Source: Paludibacteraceae bacterium (GTDB lineage Bacteria > Bacteroidota > Bacteroidia > Bacteroidales > Paludibacteraceae). From it: 55,236 nucleotides of DNA. Position 1 is the stretch's first letter; each line of letters begins with the position of its first letter. Where the stretch lies: the NCBI GenBank assembly GCA_017450435.1, contig JAFSTO010000011.1, forward strand, positions 1-55,236. The letters are read 5' to 3'. Below, one piece after another: positions 9,728 to 17,868 of the stretch. The notes below the pieces were generated by a model. The model did no database searches and was not told where the DNA came from. It was given only the letters and a program-made list of their open reading frames with translations. Position numbers and translations under genes: made by a program.

Positions 9728-10732
9728 TTATTTTTTCGGCGCTTGCTCTGCTTTCTTCTCGCCGAAACGTTTGGGGCGGATATACATATTAAGCAAAGGT
9801 GTTACACCGTTCATTATCAATATTGCAAACGACATTCCCTCAGGATAGGCACCCCAGATACGGATTACCATCACTATAATTCCTATTCCCACACCATATA
9901 TCAGTTGTCCGAGCGGAGTCATTGGCGATGTTACATAATCGGTAGCCATAAATATAGCACCAAGCATCAAACCGCCTGCCACCAAGTGATAATGAGGAGC
10001 CACAGCACCTTCAACACCGCACACATACATCAGCGATGCTATCACGCCAACCGTAAGAATTATGCTCACGGGTATATGCCACGTTATAGTGCGAGTGCAC
10101 AGCAGATATATACCTCCGGCAAGCAACGCTATAGCCGAAACCTCACCGAACGAACCGCCAACAAAACCGGTCGCCATATCCCAAAAATCAGGAAGGCTAT
10201 CTAACACAGAGGCATTATGCGTTTTCAGTGCTTCTTTCATAGCAGCAAGTGGGGTTGGAGCAGTAACAGCATCCACATACGAGCCGGCAAAACCCATAGG
10301 CTTCGGCCAAGTGGTCATCTGAGCAGGGAAAGCAATAAGCAAGAACACGCGTCCTACCAAAGCCGGATTGAAGATGTTCTGACCCAATCCGCCAAATGCC
10401 ATCTTGCCAATTGCTATTGCTGCAAAAGCACCTATCACTACTATCCACCAAGGCAGAGTGCTCGGAAGGTTGAAGGCGAGTAGCAAACCCGTCAGAACTG
10501 CCGATAAGTCGCCTATAGTAGGCTGCGAGTGAAGCAAGTAGCGACTAATGAGATACTCGAATACTATACATGCTGTAATAGAAATAGCAGTGGTAATCAG
10601 CACTCCCCAACCAAATGCCACAAGCGACACTATATATGCCGGCACAAGAGCAATGATTACATTAAGCATGTTGCGACGCACCGAATCGCTTGAATGAACG
10701 TGAGGTGCTGGTGAAACAATAAGTTTATTCAT
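9728..10732 (-). CDS. rnfD: Rnf complex flavoprotein subunit RnfD
   Basis: A 334-residue membrane protein (NqrB/RnfD family) with several transmembrane helices, opening MNKLIVSPAPHVHSSDSV, typical of RnfD. A covalent FMN attachment motif is seen as TAPTP at 157-161, with Thr160 as likely anchor. The GGLGQNIFNPAL segment (114-125) is a conserved family signature. It follows the accessory 50-residue gene by 18 bp, so it still appears to sit on the same transcript as rnfB and rnfC despite the inserted genes. Confidence 0.95.
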   Translation of the reverse strand: MNKLIVSPAPHVHSSDSVRRNMLNVIIALVPAYIVSLVAFGWGVLITTAISITACIVFEYLISRYLLHSQPTIGDLSAVLTGLLLAFNLPSTLPWWIVVIGAFAAIAIGKMAFGGLGQNIFNPALVGRVFLLIAFPAQMTTWPKPMGFAGSYVDAVTAPTPLAAMKEALKTHNASVLDSLPDFWDMATGFVGGSFGEVSAIALLAGGIYLLCTRTITWHIPVSIILTVGVIASLMYVCGVEGAVAPHYHLVAGGLMLGAIFMATDYVTSPMTPLGQLIYGVGIGIIVMVIRIWGAYPEGMSFAILIMNGVTPLLNMYIRPKRFGEKKAEQAPKK

Positions 10733-10750
10733 TGTTGCTGTGTTTGTTTC

Positions 10751-10903
10751 TTACATATCAATACTATTCGGATCGACATATTGTACCTGTCCGTTTTCAC
10801 TGAAGATAAGCATCTCGTTGTCGCGACGCTTCTGCAAAACTAAGTTGCGATAGGTTTGCTGCAATCCAGCCTCTATCTTTCGGGAAAATGTCTTACTTGT
10901 CAT
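10751..10903 (-). CDS. Small 50-residue protein coupled to zeta-like kinase
   Basis: A short frame starting at the ATG at 10901-10903, which overlaps the TGA of the upstream kinase gene in an ATGA arrangement, so translation is probably coupled. A longer frame reaches 11029, but that start would run deep into the kinase gene and its extra residues look like antisense noise. The product starts MTSKTFSRKIEAG and has a basic N-terminal half and an acidic, beta-like C-terminal half (MLIFSENGQVQYV). I do not recognise the family. Position next to a zeta-type kinase suggests a partner or antitoxin (inference only). Confidence 0.6.
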   Translation of the reverse strand: MTSKTFSRKIEAGLQQTYRNLVLQKRRDNEMLIFSENGQVQYVDPNSIDM

Positions 10904-11478
10904 ATCATTTGCAATAGTTTGTTCCACATTTCTTCGTCGATAACCGTTATTTGGCTCGACCTGTTTTTTTTCTGGGCCATCAGCGATGCCGGTGCTTTGG
11001 TATTGTTTATCACAAGCACGCAATCGCAAATAGGCATATATAGATTAAATAAGTTGTATAAACCCCTCCAGTAACGACGCACTATTATGTGGTCGTCGAT
11101 GCCATGTCCGCCCTCGCGAACACGCTGTGCCACACGCTCTTTCGCTTGCTCTACACTCTCAATCCAGAAAAATACCACATATACCTTATACCCTTTCTCG
11201 TGAGCACGATTCACCAAGTTCACATACGAGCGTGTAGCGAGAGTAGTCTCAATGGCGAAATCCTCATCATTCGACAGCAGTTCTTCTATCCGCTGCAACA
11301 TCAGTTTGCCTGCTTTAACCGACACTGCTTGCGGTTTGAAAGGCGACAAACCACGTGCTATCTCATCGGCATTGACAAAATTCTTGCAGCCCAAAATCTC
11401 GGGCAACATAGCAAACGAAGCAGTTGTTTTACCTGAGCCGTTGCAACCCGCTATTATATATAAATTACTCTGAGCCAT
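10900..11478 (-). CDS. Zeta-toxin-like P-loop kinase
   Basis: A 192-residue P-loop NTPase. Walker A is GCNGSGKT (11-18). FVNADEIARG (about 34-43) and DFAIETTLATRS (about 73-84) match the substrate-side motifs of zeta-toxin kinases. The arginine-rich lid (RVREGGHGIDDHIIVRRYWRGL, split here by eye) is typical of the chromosomal zeta-like branch. True zeta toxins phosphorylate UDP-N-acetyl sugars; many chromosomal relatives have unknown substrates. It is followed by a 4-nt-overlapping 50-residue gene and preceded by a 58-residue gene. All of these lie between rnfC and rnfD, where no such genes are expected. A toxin-antitoxin role is possible but not shown. Confidence 0.8.
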   Translation of the reverse strand: MAQSNLYIIAGCNGSGKTTASFAMLPEILGCKNFVNADEIARGLSPFKPQAVSVKAGKLMLQRIEELLSNDEDFAIETTLATRSYVNLVNRAHEKGYKVYVVFFWIESVEQAKERVAQRVREGGHGIDDHIIVRRYWRGLYNLFNLYMPICDCVLVINNTKAPASLMAQKKNRSSQITVIDEEMWNKLLQMI

Positions 11479-11533
11479 AGAAATAGTTCACTACTCAGTG
11501 ATACTGTCTGCACTACAAGGCGAAAATCGGTAT

Positions 11534-11710
11534 TTATTGTTCCACTGCATGCTTTATTTTCGGAGGAACAGGAGGTCCATACTTACGGGGAGTGCCATGT
11601 GCAGGCGGAGGACCGTACTTGCCTGCTACATCGTCGTGCGACGTTCGGCACAACCTACGCTCCATAGCCTTCAACAATTTATTTATCTTTTTAAGCAACT
11701 TCAGTCTCAT
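11534..11710 (-). CDS. 58-residue cationic, KYGPP-repeat peptide
   Basis: A short minus-strand frame whose ATG (11708-11710) overlaps the TGA of the thioesterase gene (ATGA), so it should be translated by coupling. The product starts with a Leu/Lys/Arg-rich, potentially amphipathic helix (MRLKLLKKINKLLKAMERRL). After a short spacer it has two copies of KYGPP (31-35 and 43-47) within a Pro-rich tail (PPPAHGTPR, PPVPPK). It has no signal peptide. I do not recognise the family. The helix plus repeated Tyr-Gly-Pro-Pro suggests a small peptide with a membrane, modification or binding role, but no function can be assigned. A 55-bp gap separates it from the kinase gene. Confidence 0.55.
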   Translation of the reverse strand: MRLKLLKKINKLLKAMERRLCRTSHDDVAGKYGPPPAHGTPRKYGPPVPPKIKHAVEQ

Positions 11711-12279
11711 AGCAGTTTTCGATATACTATTTTGCCTTTATCTTGCAGCACATTCTCTATCACTTGCTCTAAGGTCATCTCTTCGTCAGAGAGTTGAGGT
11801 CTGCGATACCCCATCTCGAGCGCTTTTTGCTCGTTGAAAGTGAAATATGTACACTCGCAGAATGCCGCCAGTTCATACTCCGTGCCAGCGCTCATCTTGC
11901 ACCATATCTCACCTCTTACCACTGCTACCCGATGCACGAAACTCTGCAACCTCGCACGCAGCACTATCGGACCATTAACGGTAGAAACAGCTTTCTTATA
12001 GCGGATATCCATCTTGGCTGTTACTCCGCTTGTCTGCAACTTGGCAAACACCACCCAGCCGCATACCTCGTCGAGCAACGTTGTTTGCATACCACCATGC
12101 AAGGTGTTTATCCAACTCTGATGGTTATAGGTGGGCATCCATACCGAAACAATATCGGCATTTACGTCGTTAGCATCAGAATCATAAAAGCGCATGTGAG
12201 CACCTATCGGATTATTCGGACTACAACCTAAGCAGTTGTAACCATCCATTTGTACCCACGGATTTATTATCTCTTGCAT
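11707..12279 (-). CDS. PaaI-type hotdog thioesterase
   Basis: A hotdog-fold acyl-CoA thioesterase-like protein of about 190 residues. The family motif is LHGGMQTTLLDEVCGW, with the HGG and the Asp of the catalytic helix. An N-terminal CxxC-containing stretch (NCLGCSPNNPIG) is shared by many PaaI-like proteins. A GTG start at 12285 is possible, but the ATG at 12279 sits just after an AGGTGAAA stretch and gives the usual start MQEIINPW, so I chose it. It follows rnfC by 44 bp on the same strand. Substrate is unknown. Its place inside an rnf operon is unusual and it may simply travel with the two small genes after it. Confidence 0.8.
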   Translation of the reverse strand: MQEIINPWVQMDGYNCLGCSPNNPIGAHMRFYDSDANDVNADIVSVWMPTYNHQSWINTLHGGMQTTLLDEVCGWVVFAKLQTSGVTAKMDIRYKKAVSTVNGPIVLRARLQSFVHRVAVVRGEIWCKMSAGTEYELAAFCECTYFTFNEQKALEMGYRRPQLSDEEMTLEQVIENVLQDKGKIVYRKLL

Positions 12280-12323
12280 TTTCACCTTAATAATGTTATC
12301 TCTTTCGACCTTCTACCTGCTAC

Positions 12324-13658
12324 CTACTTCTGTGCCCTTGCACGTATGTTTGCTCCTACTTGTGCCTTTCCCATGCGAATATAGTCGAGCAGCGGTCGGT
12401 TGCTCGGACAGGTGAACATACAGCAACCGCAATCAATGCAGTCCATAACGCTATGTTTCTCCATATCGTCGAAAAGTTGATGTTCGGCTTGTTTGGCGAG
12501 CAGATACGGTTCGAGTCCCATCGGACATGCAGACACACACTTGGCACAACGGATACAATTCCGAGGTTCAGCGCGACGAGCCTCTTGCTCTGTGAGCATC
12601 AGCACACCCGATACGCGTTTGTTGCAAGGCATATCCACATTGCTCATTGCGCGGCCCATCATCGGACCGCCACCTATAATCTTACCGGTATCCTGAGGAA
12701 TACCACCGGCTGCTTGAATCAAATCAGAAAGAGGAGTGCCGAAACGCACAAGATAATTACCGGGGTTACTTACCGACCGTCCGGTTACGGTTACCACTCG
12801 CTCAACGAGCGGCTTGTTTTTTTGTACTGCCTGATATACAGCATATACTGTAGCCACATTATCGACTACTGCACCCACTTCGATGGGCAGCGCGCCCGAC
12901 GGAATCTGACGACCTATACAGGCGTCGATAAGCTGCTTCTCACCACCTTGCGGATATTTTAAATCGAGCGGCATAACCACTACACCCAGCGTATGGGAGG
13001 CAAGAGATTGCATTTTGGCTATAGCCTCAGGTTTATTCTTCTCTATGCCTATAATCGCTTTTTTCACGCCAAGAGCTTTCATCAGGATTTGAATTCCTAC
13101 CATAATCTCTTCGCCATGCTCAAGCATCAACTGGTCATCACAGGTAAGATATGGTTCGCACTCAACGCCATTTATTATCAGCACCTCGGCAATCTTACCC
13201 GGAGGAGGCATCAGTTTTACGTGAGTGGGGAAACATGCTCCGCCTAAACCTACTATACCGGCTTGTTTAATCTTCTCTATTATCTCTTTGGCTTCGAGTT
13301 TGCAGATAGCATTCAGTTTGTCTGAAGTGTCAATATCATCAGCCCATTTATCGCCATCCACATCGATGAATATAGCGGGCATACGCATTCCCCATGCATC
13401 AATGGTAGAATCTATTTTCGTCACCTTGCCCGAAACGGGGGAATGCACGTTGGCACTTACAAAACCGCCTGCTTCGGCTATCAACTGGCCTACCTTTACC
13501 ATATCGCCCTTCTCTACTATCGGCTTAGCGGGAGCACCAATATGCTGAACAAGCGGAACAACAGCCTTCTCAGGAAGGGGCACCGTTACTATCTGCTTGT
13601 GCGCAGAAAACTGCTTGTTGTCGTGTGGATGAACACCACCTATATGAAATGTACTCAT
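12324..13658 (-). CDS. rnfC: Rnf complex iron-sulfur/NADH-side subunit RnfC
   Basis: A 444-residue peripheral subunit related to the NADH-dehydrogenase 51 kDa protein. It starts MSTFHIGGVHPHDNK and contains a glycine-rich flavin/nucleotide segment (GIVGLGGACFPTHVK, about 134-148) and SLBB-like sequence. Two 4Fe-4S ferredoxin clusters use CIRCAKCVSACP (Cys368/371/374/378) and CIDCGCCMFTCP (Cys407/410/413/417). It passes electrons between NAD(H) and the Rnf membrane part. A longer frame begins with a TTG at 13676; the ATG at 13656-13658 is preferred because it gives the conserved N-terminus. The gene follows rnfB by 25 bp. Confidence 0.94.
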   Translation of the reverse strand: MSTFHIGGVHPHDNKQFSAHKQIVTVPLPEKAVVPLVQHIGAPAKPIVEKGDMVKVGQLIAEAGGFVSANVHSPVSGKVTKIDSTIDAWGMRMPAIFIDVDGDKWADDIDTSDKLNAICKLEAKEIIEKIKQAGIVGLGGACFPTHVKLMPPPGKIAEVLIINGVECEPYLTCDDQLMLEHGEEIMVGIQILMKALGVKKAIIGIEKNKPEAIAKMQSLASHTLGVVVMPLDLKYPQGGEKQLIDACIGRQIPSGALPIEVGAVVDNVATVYAVYQAVQKNKPLVERVVTVTGRSVSNPGNYLVRFGTPLSDLIQAAGGIPQDTGKIIGGGPMMGRAMSNVDMPCNKRVSGVLMLTEQEARRAEPRNCIRCAKCVSACPMGLEPYLLAKQAEHQLFDDMEKHSVMDCIDCGCCMFTCPSNRPLLDYIRMGKAQVGANIRARAQK

Positions 13659-13683
13659 AGAGTTATTTATTTTCAATTGTTTC

Positions 13684-14655
13684 TTATACTTGCTGTTGCC
13701 GTGGCTGCTCTGCCGGTCGCTGTTCTACAGGTTTCGGCTGAGCAGGCTGTTGAGACCTGCTGCTATCGTCTGCCTGCGGTTTATTCTCTGCCTGAGTAGG
13801 CTCTACAGGTTTGGGAGCCGGTTTGGGCGGGAAGTTGAGCTCGTGAATAGCGCCGGTAGGACAAGCAGAAACGCATTTGCGGCACATACGGCATTTGGTA
13901 AAGTCGATATATGCCACATTATTCTCAACCGTAATAGCGTCGAACTGACACTCTTTCTGACATTTGCCACAACCTATACAAGCATTGAGACATGCCTTGC
14001 GCGCAATGGCACCCTTGTCTTTGTTAACACAACTAACAAAAATGCGACGGCTCTTAGGTCCTTTTTTGCGCAACTCAATAATGTTACGCGGACAAGCCTT
14101 CGCACAAGCACCGCAAGCAGTACATTTATCCTCGTCAACAGTAGGAAGACCGGTAACAGGGTCGATATGGATAGCATCGAACTTACATGCCGCAACACAA
14201 TCGCCGCAACCTAAGCAACCAAACGGACAACCCGTCTCGCCGGCATAAAGGTTATGCATGATTTTGCAGGAACGTGTTCCATCGTATTCGTTGGTTTTAG
14301 GGCGGGCTTCACATGTACCGTTGCAACGTACAACAGCCACCTTCGGTTCGGTAACTGCAGGCGTAAGACCAAGTATATCGCCCACCTTCTTCATCGTCTC
14401 GGCTCCTCCTACCGGACAGAGCAGCGAGTCTAACGAGTCGGCTTTACAGCATGCCTCTGCCAATGCACGACAGCCCGCAAAACCGCATCCTCCGCAGTTG
14501 GCACCGGGAAGCACTTCCTGCACCAAATCAATACGAGGGTCCTCCTCAACTTTGAATTTGCGAGCCACATACGATAACAGCACTGAAGCAAGCAGACCTG
14601 TAAGCCCCAAAATAACAAGGGCCAAAACAACAAACAGAATAGTACTTATATTCAT
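13684..14655 (-). CDS. rnfB: Rnf complex iron-sulfur subunit RnfB, with Pro/Gln-rich tail
   Basis: A 323-residue ferredoxin-type subunit that receives electrons from reduced ferredoxin. It has an N-terminal membrane anchor (1-27), an Fe-S motif (PGANCGGCGFAGC) and several CxxCxxCxxxC clusters: CLGCGDCVAACKF, CTACGACAKACP, CIGCGKCQKECQF and CRMCRKCVSACP. The last 48 residues form a Pro/Gln/Glu/Lys-rich disordered extension (PAPKPVEPTQ...EQPRQQQV) not needed for cluster binding. It is first in the operon. No rseC-like gene precedes it, although one often does in Bacteroidetes rnf loci. Confidence 0.95.
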   Translation of the reverse strand: MNISTILFVVLALVILGLTGLLASVLLSYVARKFKVEEDPRIDLVQEVLPGANCGGCGFAGCRALAEACCKADSLDSLLCPVGGAETMKKVGDILGLTPAVTEPKVAVVRCNGTCEARPKTNEYDGTRSCKIMHNLYAGETGCPFGCLGCGDCVAACKFDAIHIDPVTGLPTVDEDKCTACGACAKACPRNIIELRKKGPKSRRIFVSCVNKDKGAIARKACLNACIGCGKCQKECQFDAITVENNVAYIDFTKCRMCRKCVSACPTGAIHELNFPPKPAPKPVEPTQAENKPQADDSSRSQQPAQPKPVEQRPAEQPRQQQV

Positions 14656-14734
14656 ATTATTTACTAAAGAATTTCCAAGTTGTCGATTTACTGACGATTT
14701 CTAAACAAGTGTTACTTTGGGAAGTAAAAACGTG

Positions 14735-14764
14735 CAAAGTTAATAATAATTTTTTACTATCAAA
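14735..14764 (-). promoter_or_regulatory. Probable promoter of the rnf operon
   Basis: On the minus strand TTTG (14761-14764) is followed after 18 nt by TAACTTTG (14735-14742). The -7 box fits the Bacteroidetes consensus exactly; the spacer is one base shorter than usual. A start near 14728 would leave a leader of about 75 nt before rnfB. Confidence 0.55.
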
Positions 14765-14811
14765 AACAAATTTCGACAAAAGTTTCGAAAGCCTTTATAT
14801 TATGCTTACAT

Positions 14812-15492
14812 TCACCACTCTATAGGCTCCTGTCCGTGAGCAAGCAGGTAGGCATTAGCCTTCGAGAAATGCCTACAGCCGAAGAAGCCGTTATAGGCCG
14901 AAAGCGGAGACGGGTGAGCCGCTTTAAGTATCAGATGGTTGCGCGACTGCACAAAGGCAGCCTTGCGCTGTGCGTATGCACCCCAAAGCATGAAAACGAG
15001 GTTGCTTCTTTGGCTTGCAAGTCGCTCTATAACAGCATCCGTGAAGACCTCCCATCCCTTGTTCTGATGACTGCCTGCACGATGTGCCTCAACGGTAAGA
15101 GTAGCGTTGAGCAACAGCACTCCCTGCTCTGCCCAATGCTGCAAGTTCCCATGCGAACCATCGGCTCCGGCACACACAGAAGGACGACCCAAATCGGAAG
15201 ATATCTCCTTGTAGATATTCTGCAACGATGGAGGCACACGTACTCCGTCTTGAACGGAGAAACACAAACCGTGTGCCTGACCAATATCGTGATACGGGTC
15301 CTGACCAAGTATAACAACCTTCACTTTGTCGAACGGACACGAGTCGAAAGCGTTGAATATAAGACGGGCAGGAGGAAATATCTGCTTGGTGCCGTATTCA
15401 TGGCGGACAAAGGAAGTAAGAAGTTCGAAATATGGTTTGTCGAACTCTTCTTGCAACTGCCTGCGCCAACTTTCCTCTATTCGCACGTTCAT
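14812..15492 (-). CDS. ung: Uracil-DNA glycosylase
   Basis: A 226-residue family 1 uracil-DNA glycosylase, which removes uracil from DNA to start base excision repair. The water-activating motif GQDPYHD (63-69, Asp65 catalytic) and the minor-groove loop HPSPLSAYNGFFGCRHF near residue 190 are both intact. PPSLQNIYKE is also diagnostic. Length matches the family. It lies downstream of rpsO, separated by a strong hairpin, so it may have its own unseen promoter or depend on read-through. Confidence 0.97.
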   Translation of the reverse strand: MNVRIEESWRRQLQEEFDKPYFELLTSFVRHEYGTKQIFPPARLIFNAFDSCPFDKVKVVILGQDPYHDIGQAHGLCFSVQDGVRVPPSLQNIYKEISSDLGRPSVCAGADGSHGNLQHWAEQGVLLLNATLTVEAHRAGSHQNKGWEVFTDAVIERLASQRSNLVFMLWGAYAQRKAAFVQSRNHLILKAAHPSPLSAYNGFFGCRHFSKANAYLLAHGQEPIEW

Positions 15493-15542
15493 AGATACTT
15501 AACAATTTGTAGTTAATACCATAGGGTACTTCTGAAAAAGAA

Positions 15543-15589
15543 GATTACGAACTACGAACCGCAAAACTGCTGCTTCGTAATTCGTAATC
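15543..15589 (-). terminator. Probable rpsO terminator (16-bp stem)
   Basis: Arms at 15543-15558 and 15574-15589 are complementary at 15 of 16 positions and enclose a 15-nt loop. On the minus strand the stem is followed by a T-rich stretch (TTCTTTTTC). Each arm is built from TACGAA-like units. It lies between rpsO and ung and fits a terminator or attenuator after rpsO. Confidence 0.55.
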
Positions 15590-15616
15590 GTTGCTAATTC
15601 GTAAAAACTTACCGAA

Positions 15617-15886
15617 TTATTTACGAATTCCTAAATCTTTGATAAGTGCACGATATGCCTCAATGTCTTTCGATTTCAGATAGTCGAGCAAACGACGACG
15701 CTTACCTACCAAACGGGTCAGAGCGCGCTCTGTTCCGAAATCCTTCTTGTTGAGTTTAAGATGCTCGGTGAGGTGCTGGATACGATAAGTAAACAATGCT
15801 ACCTGACTTTCTACACTACCGGTGTTCTTGGCATCTTTGCCATACTGAGCAAATATCTCAGCTTTCTTTTCTGATGTCAAATACAT
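15617..15886 (-). CDS. rpsO: Ribosomal protein S15
   Basis: An 89-residue small-subunit ribosomal protein. It has the family features TGSVESQVALFTYRIQHLTEHLK and the C-terminal KRRRLLDYLKSKD, which contact 16S rRNA. Length matches S15 exactly. It has its own Bacteroidetes promoter and is flanked downstream by a strong hairpin, so it appears to be transcribed largely alone. Confidence 0.97.
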   Translation of the reverse strand: MYLTSEKKAEIFAQYGKDAKNTGSVESQVALFTYRIQHLTEHLKLNKKDFGTERALTRLVGKRRRLLDYLKSKDIEAYRALIKDLGIRK

Positions 15887-16015
15887 GACTAAAAAAATTA
15901 AATTGTTAAACGATTATGTCCTCGCGGAAAACTACATTCGCCACAATGACACATTTACTTAGTTATTGTTATACTGCTTTCGCCAATCATCACAATCGGT
16001 ATTCGAAAGCGGCTG

Positions 16016-16047
16016 CAAAGATAAGCTATTTTTACTTAACTGCCAAA
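16016..16047 (-). promoter_or_regulatory. Bacteroidetes-type promoter of rpsO
   Basis: On the minus strand TTTG (16044-16047) is followed after exactly 20 nt by TATCTTTG (16016-16023). Transcription would start near 16009, leaving a leader of about 120 nt before the rpsO start. That is long enough for S15 autoregulation, but no specific binding structure is evident to me. Confidence 0.75.
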
Positions 16048-16089
16048 TTTTTTTCTCAGACAGTCCGAAAAATTGCTTTATTTATGCCA

Positions 16090-17868
16090 TTAACGAACTA
16101 TCACTTTGTAGCTTTGCATGCGGTTGTCTTTCTGAACGCATACTAAATACAATCCGGCATTGAGCGACAACACAACATCGCCATTTGCAACAAACGAGCG
16201 GAGCAACATGCCGTTGGTAGCAAATATTTGAACCAGCGAACCGCTTTCAAGTCCGTTAACCATCAGTTGCCCGAATGCCGACAGACATTCAACTGTGGGG
16301 AAGGCTGCGAAATCGAAGCCCTGCCAACCTTCCTCTGTGAATATTATATTCTCATCCGAAGCAGGCATTCCGTCGGGTTGAACGGTGAAATAATATGTCT
16401 GGAACGGCTCCAATCCGGTTACTCTGTACTCGAGCACATTGCCCACTGCCATCGGATAACCGTCAAGAGAGACACGGGTAGCAACCGAGCCGCCACTTAC
16501 CACTTCTACCTCATCAAGATAAACACGTTTTTTCTTTTCGTCGCTTGATATGGTAATAGTTGTCTGAGTTGTACCTTCAAACGAGAATACATAGTCGTGG
16601 TAGTCGGAAGTAGCAGTAAACTGCTGCGAGAGGTCGCCTACCTTCACTGTGAATGTAGGCTCCGCATCCGAGCCGTATGCTTTAGCCTTAACGCGAACAC
16701 TACCCGCATGAGTCAAGTCGAGACCCGAATACTCTATAGAGCCTATATCACTACCCGAACCCAAACGTATGCTGCCGCTCTGATCGGTCAATGATGAATA
16801 GCCTCCGGTTTTTCCAAGCGTGCTACCTTCAAACTCGTCGAGCAGAATGGTATGCATCTCTTCGTCATCGTCACTTTCCGATTTCTGATATACATCAACT
16901 GTGTAATTGGTAACGTTAACGTCGGTCCAATGCAGAACTACAGAATTGGCATGTACATCGGTAACAGGAAGAATGCAGAACACAGGAGGAGTAACCTCAC
17001 CGCCGGGATTAGTGCCGGGGTCTGTGCCGGGGTCGTCGCCACACTCAGCCATATCGCTCAGAGTAATGGGCTGTCCTTTCTTTGTGCCCCATATATATTC
17101 GGCTATACACGGATAGTCTATAAACGGATTACGGTTATGCTGATGTGCAAACACCGCCTCATTACGCTTCAGTTCTTTCTCAGATACAGGGTCCTGGCGA
17201 TGCCATTTCATAAGCAGGTTGACACCGTAAGTGGTTAAACCTGCCTTACCGCCATTGTAAGTGAAAATGGCTTTTCCTTCCTTTATTGTCATGTTATTGG
17301 AATAATAGCATGCTACCATATAGAAATACGAGCGCGCAAAGTCGCCTTTGTACTCGTCGTCGGGTTCGAACACGGTGCCCGAATAGCCGCTGAACGACGA
17401 ACTGCCAAGTTTGCCGCGAGCCTTACTGCTCAGGCGCGTACCGCCACTACACTCGCCAAAGGGGTAGTTGCTGCGCTGACCGTTAACCTTTCCGTCGGTA
17501 GGATAGACATGAAAAGCATCCGACTTCATGTGAGCGCCACTCCACCACGATTGCGGAACTGAGTGCTCGCGGTTATAGCACACGCAAACGGCACTATAAC
17601 TGCCACATTTATCTTTATTGTGCCTATACGTGCAGTCGGAATACATATCCCATACCGTGCCGTCAGACCGAGAATCAGACGTTTCATACACCTCATACAA
17701 GCCATCGTAGCCCACATCGGTATGATTGGAAATTATAGAATGAAGGGTTGAGAGGATTTCTGCCTCTCCTGATTTGTTGTTTAGTTTAACGTAATCGTCC
17801 TTTGTCATTGCAGCATTAAGCACGGCTGCAACCGACATAAAAATAAAAAAGAGTAATTGTTTTTTCAT
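16090..17868 (-). CDS. Secreted endonuclease I family nuclease with sorting tail
   Basis: A 592-residue secreted nuclease. After a signal peptide (1-20) comes an endonuclease I (His-Me finger) domain to about residue 270. It shows NREHSVPQSWW (99-109), HVYPTDGKVNGQRSNYPFG (120-138) and NNMTIKEGKA. A GTDPGTNPGG linker leads to a fibronectin-like or beta-sandwich region (about 300-520). The end (about 535-592, LVQIFATNGMLLRSF...MQSYKVIVR) fits a type A type IX secretion tail. It probably degrades extracellular DNA or RNA for nutrient use. Its ATG overlaps the truA stop (ATGA), so it is translationally coupled to truA, an unlikely functional partner. Confidence 0.88.
   Translation of the reverse strand: MKKQLLFFIFMSVAAVLNAAMTKDDYVKLNNKSGEAEILSTLHSIISNHTDVGYDGLYEVYETSDSRSDGTVWDMYSDCTYRHNKDKCGSYSAVCVCYNREHSVPQSWWSGAHMKSDAFHVYPTDGKVNGQRSNYPFGECSGGTRLSSKARGKLGSSSFSGYSGTVFEPDDEYKGDFARSYFYMVACYYSNNMTIKEGKAIFTYNGGKAGLTTYGVNLLMKWHRQDPVSEKELKRNEAVFAHQHNRNPFIDYPCIAEYIWGTKKGQPITLSDMAECGDDPGTDPGTNPGGEVTPPVFCILPVTDVHANSVVLHWTDVNVTNYTVDVYQKSESDDDEEMHTILLDEFEGSTLGKTGGYSSLTDQSGSIRLGSGSDIGSIEYSGLDLTHAGSVRVKAKAYGSDAEPTFTVKVGDLSQQFTATSDYHDYVFSFEGTTQTTITISSDEKKKRVYLDEVEVVSGGSVATRVSLDGYPMAVGNVLEYRVTGLEPFQTYYFTVQPDGMPASDENIIFTEEGWQGFDFAAFPTVECLSAFGQLMVNGLESGSLVQIFATNGMLLRSFVANGDVVLSLNAGLYLVCVQKDNRMQSYKVIVR

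Noticed and set aside
10904-11029. N-terminal extension of the 50-residue gene to 92 residues
   Set aside because: It would overlap most of the kinase C-terminus; the ATGA-coupled ATG is better placed and the extra residues look random.
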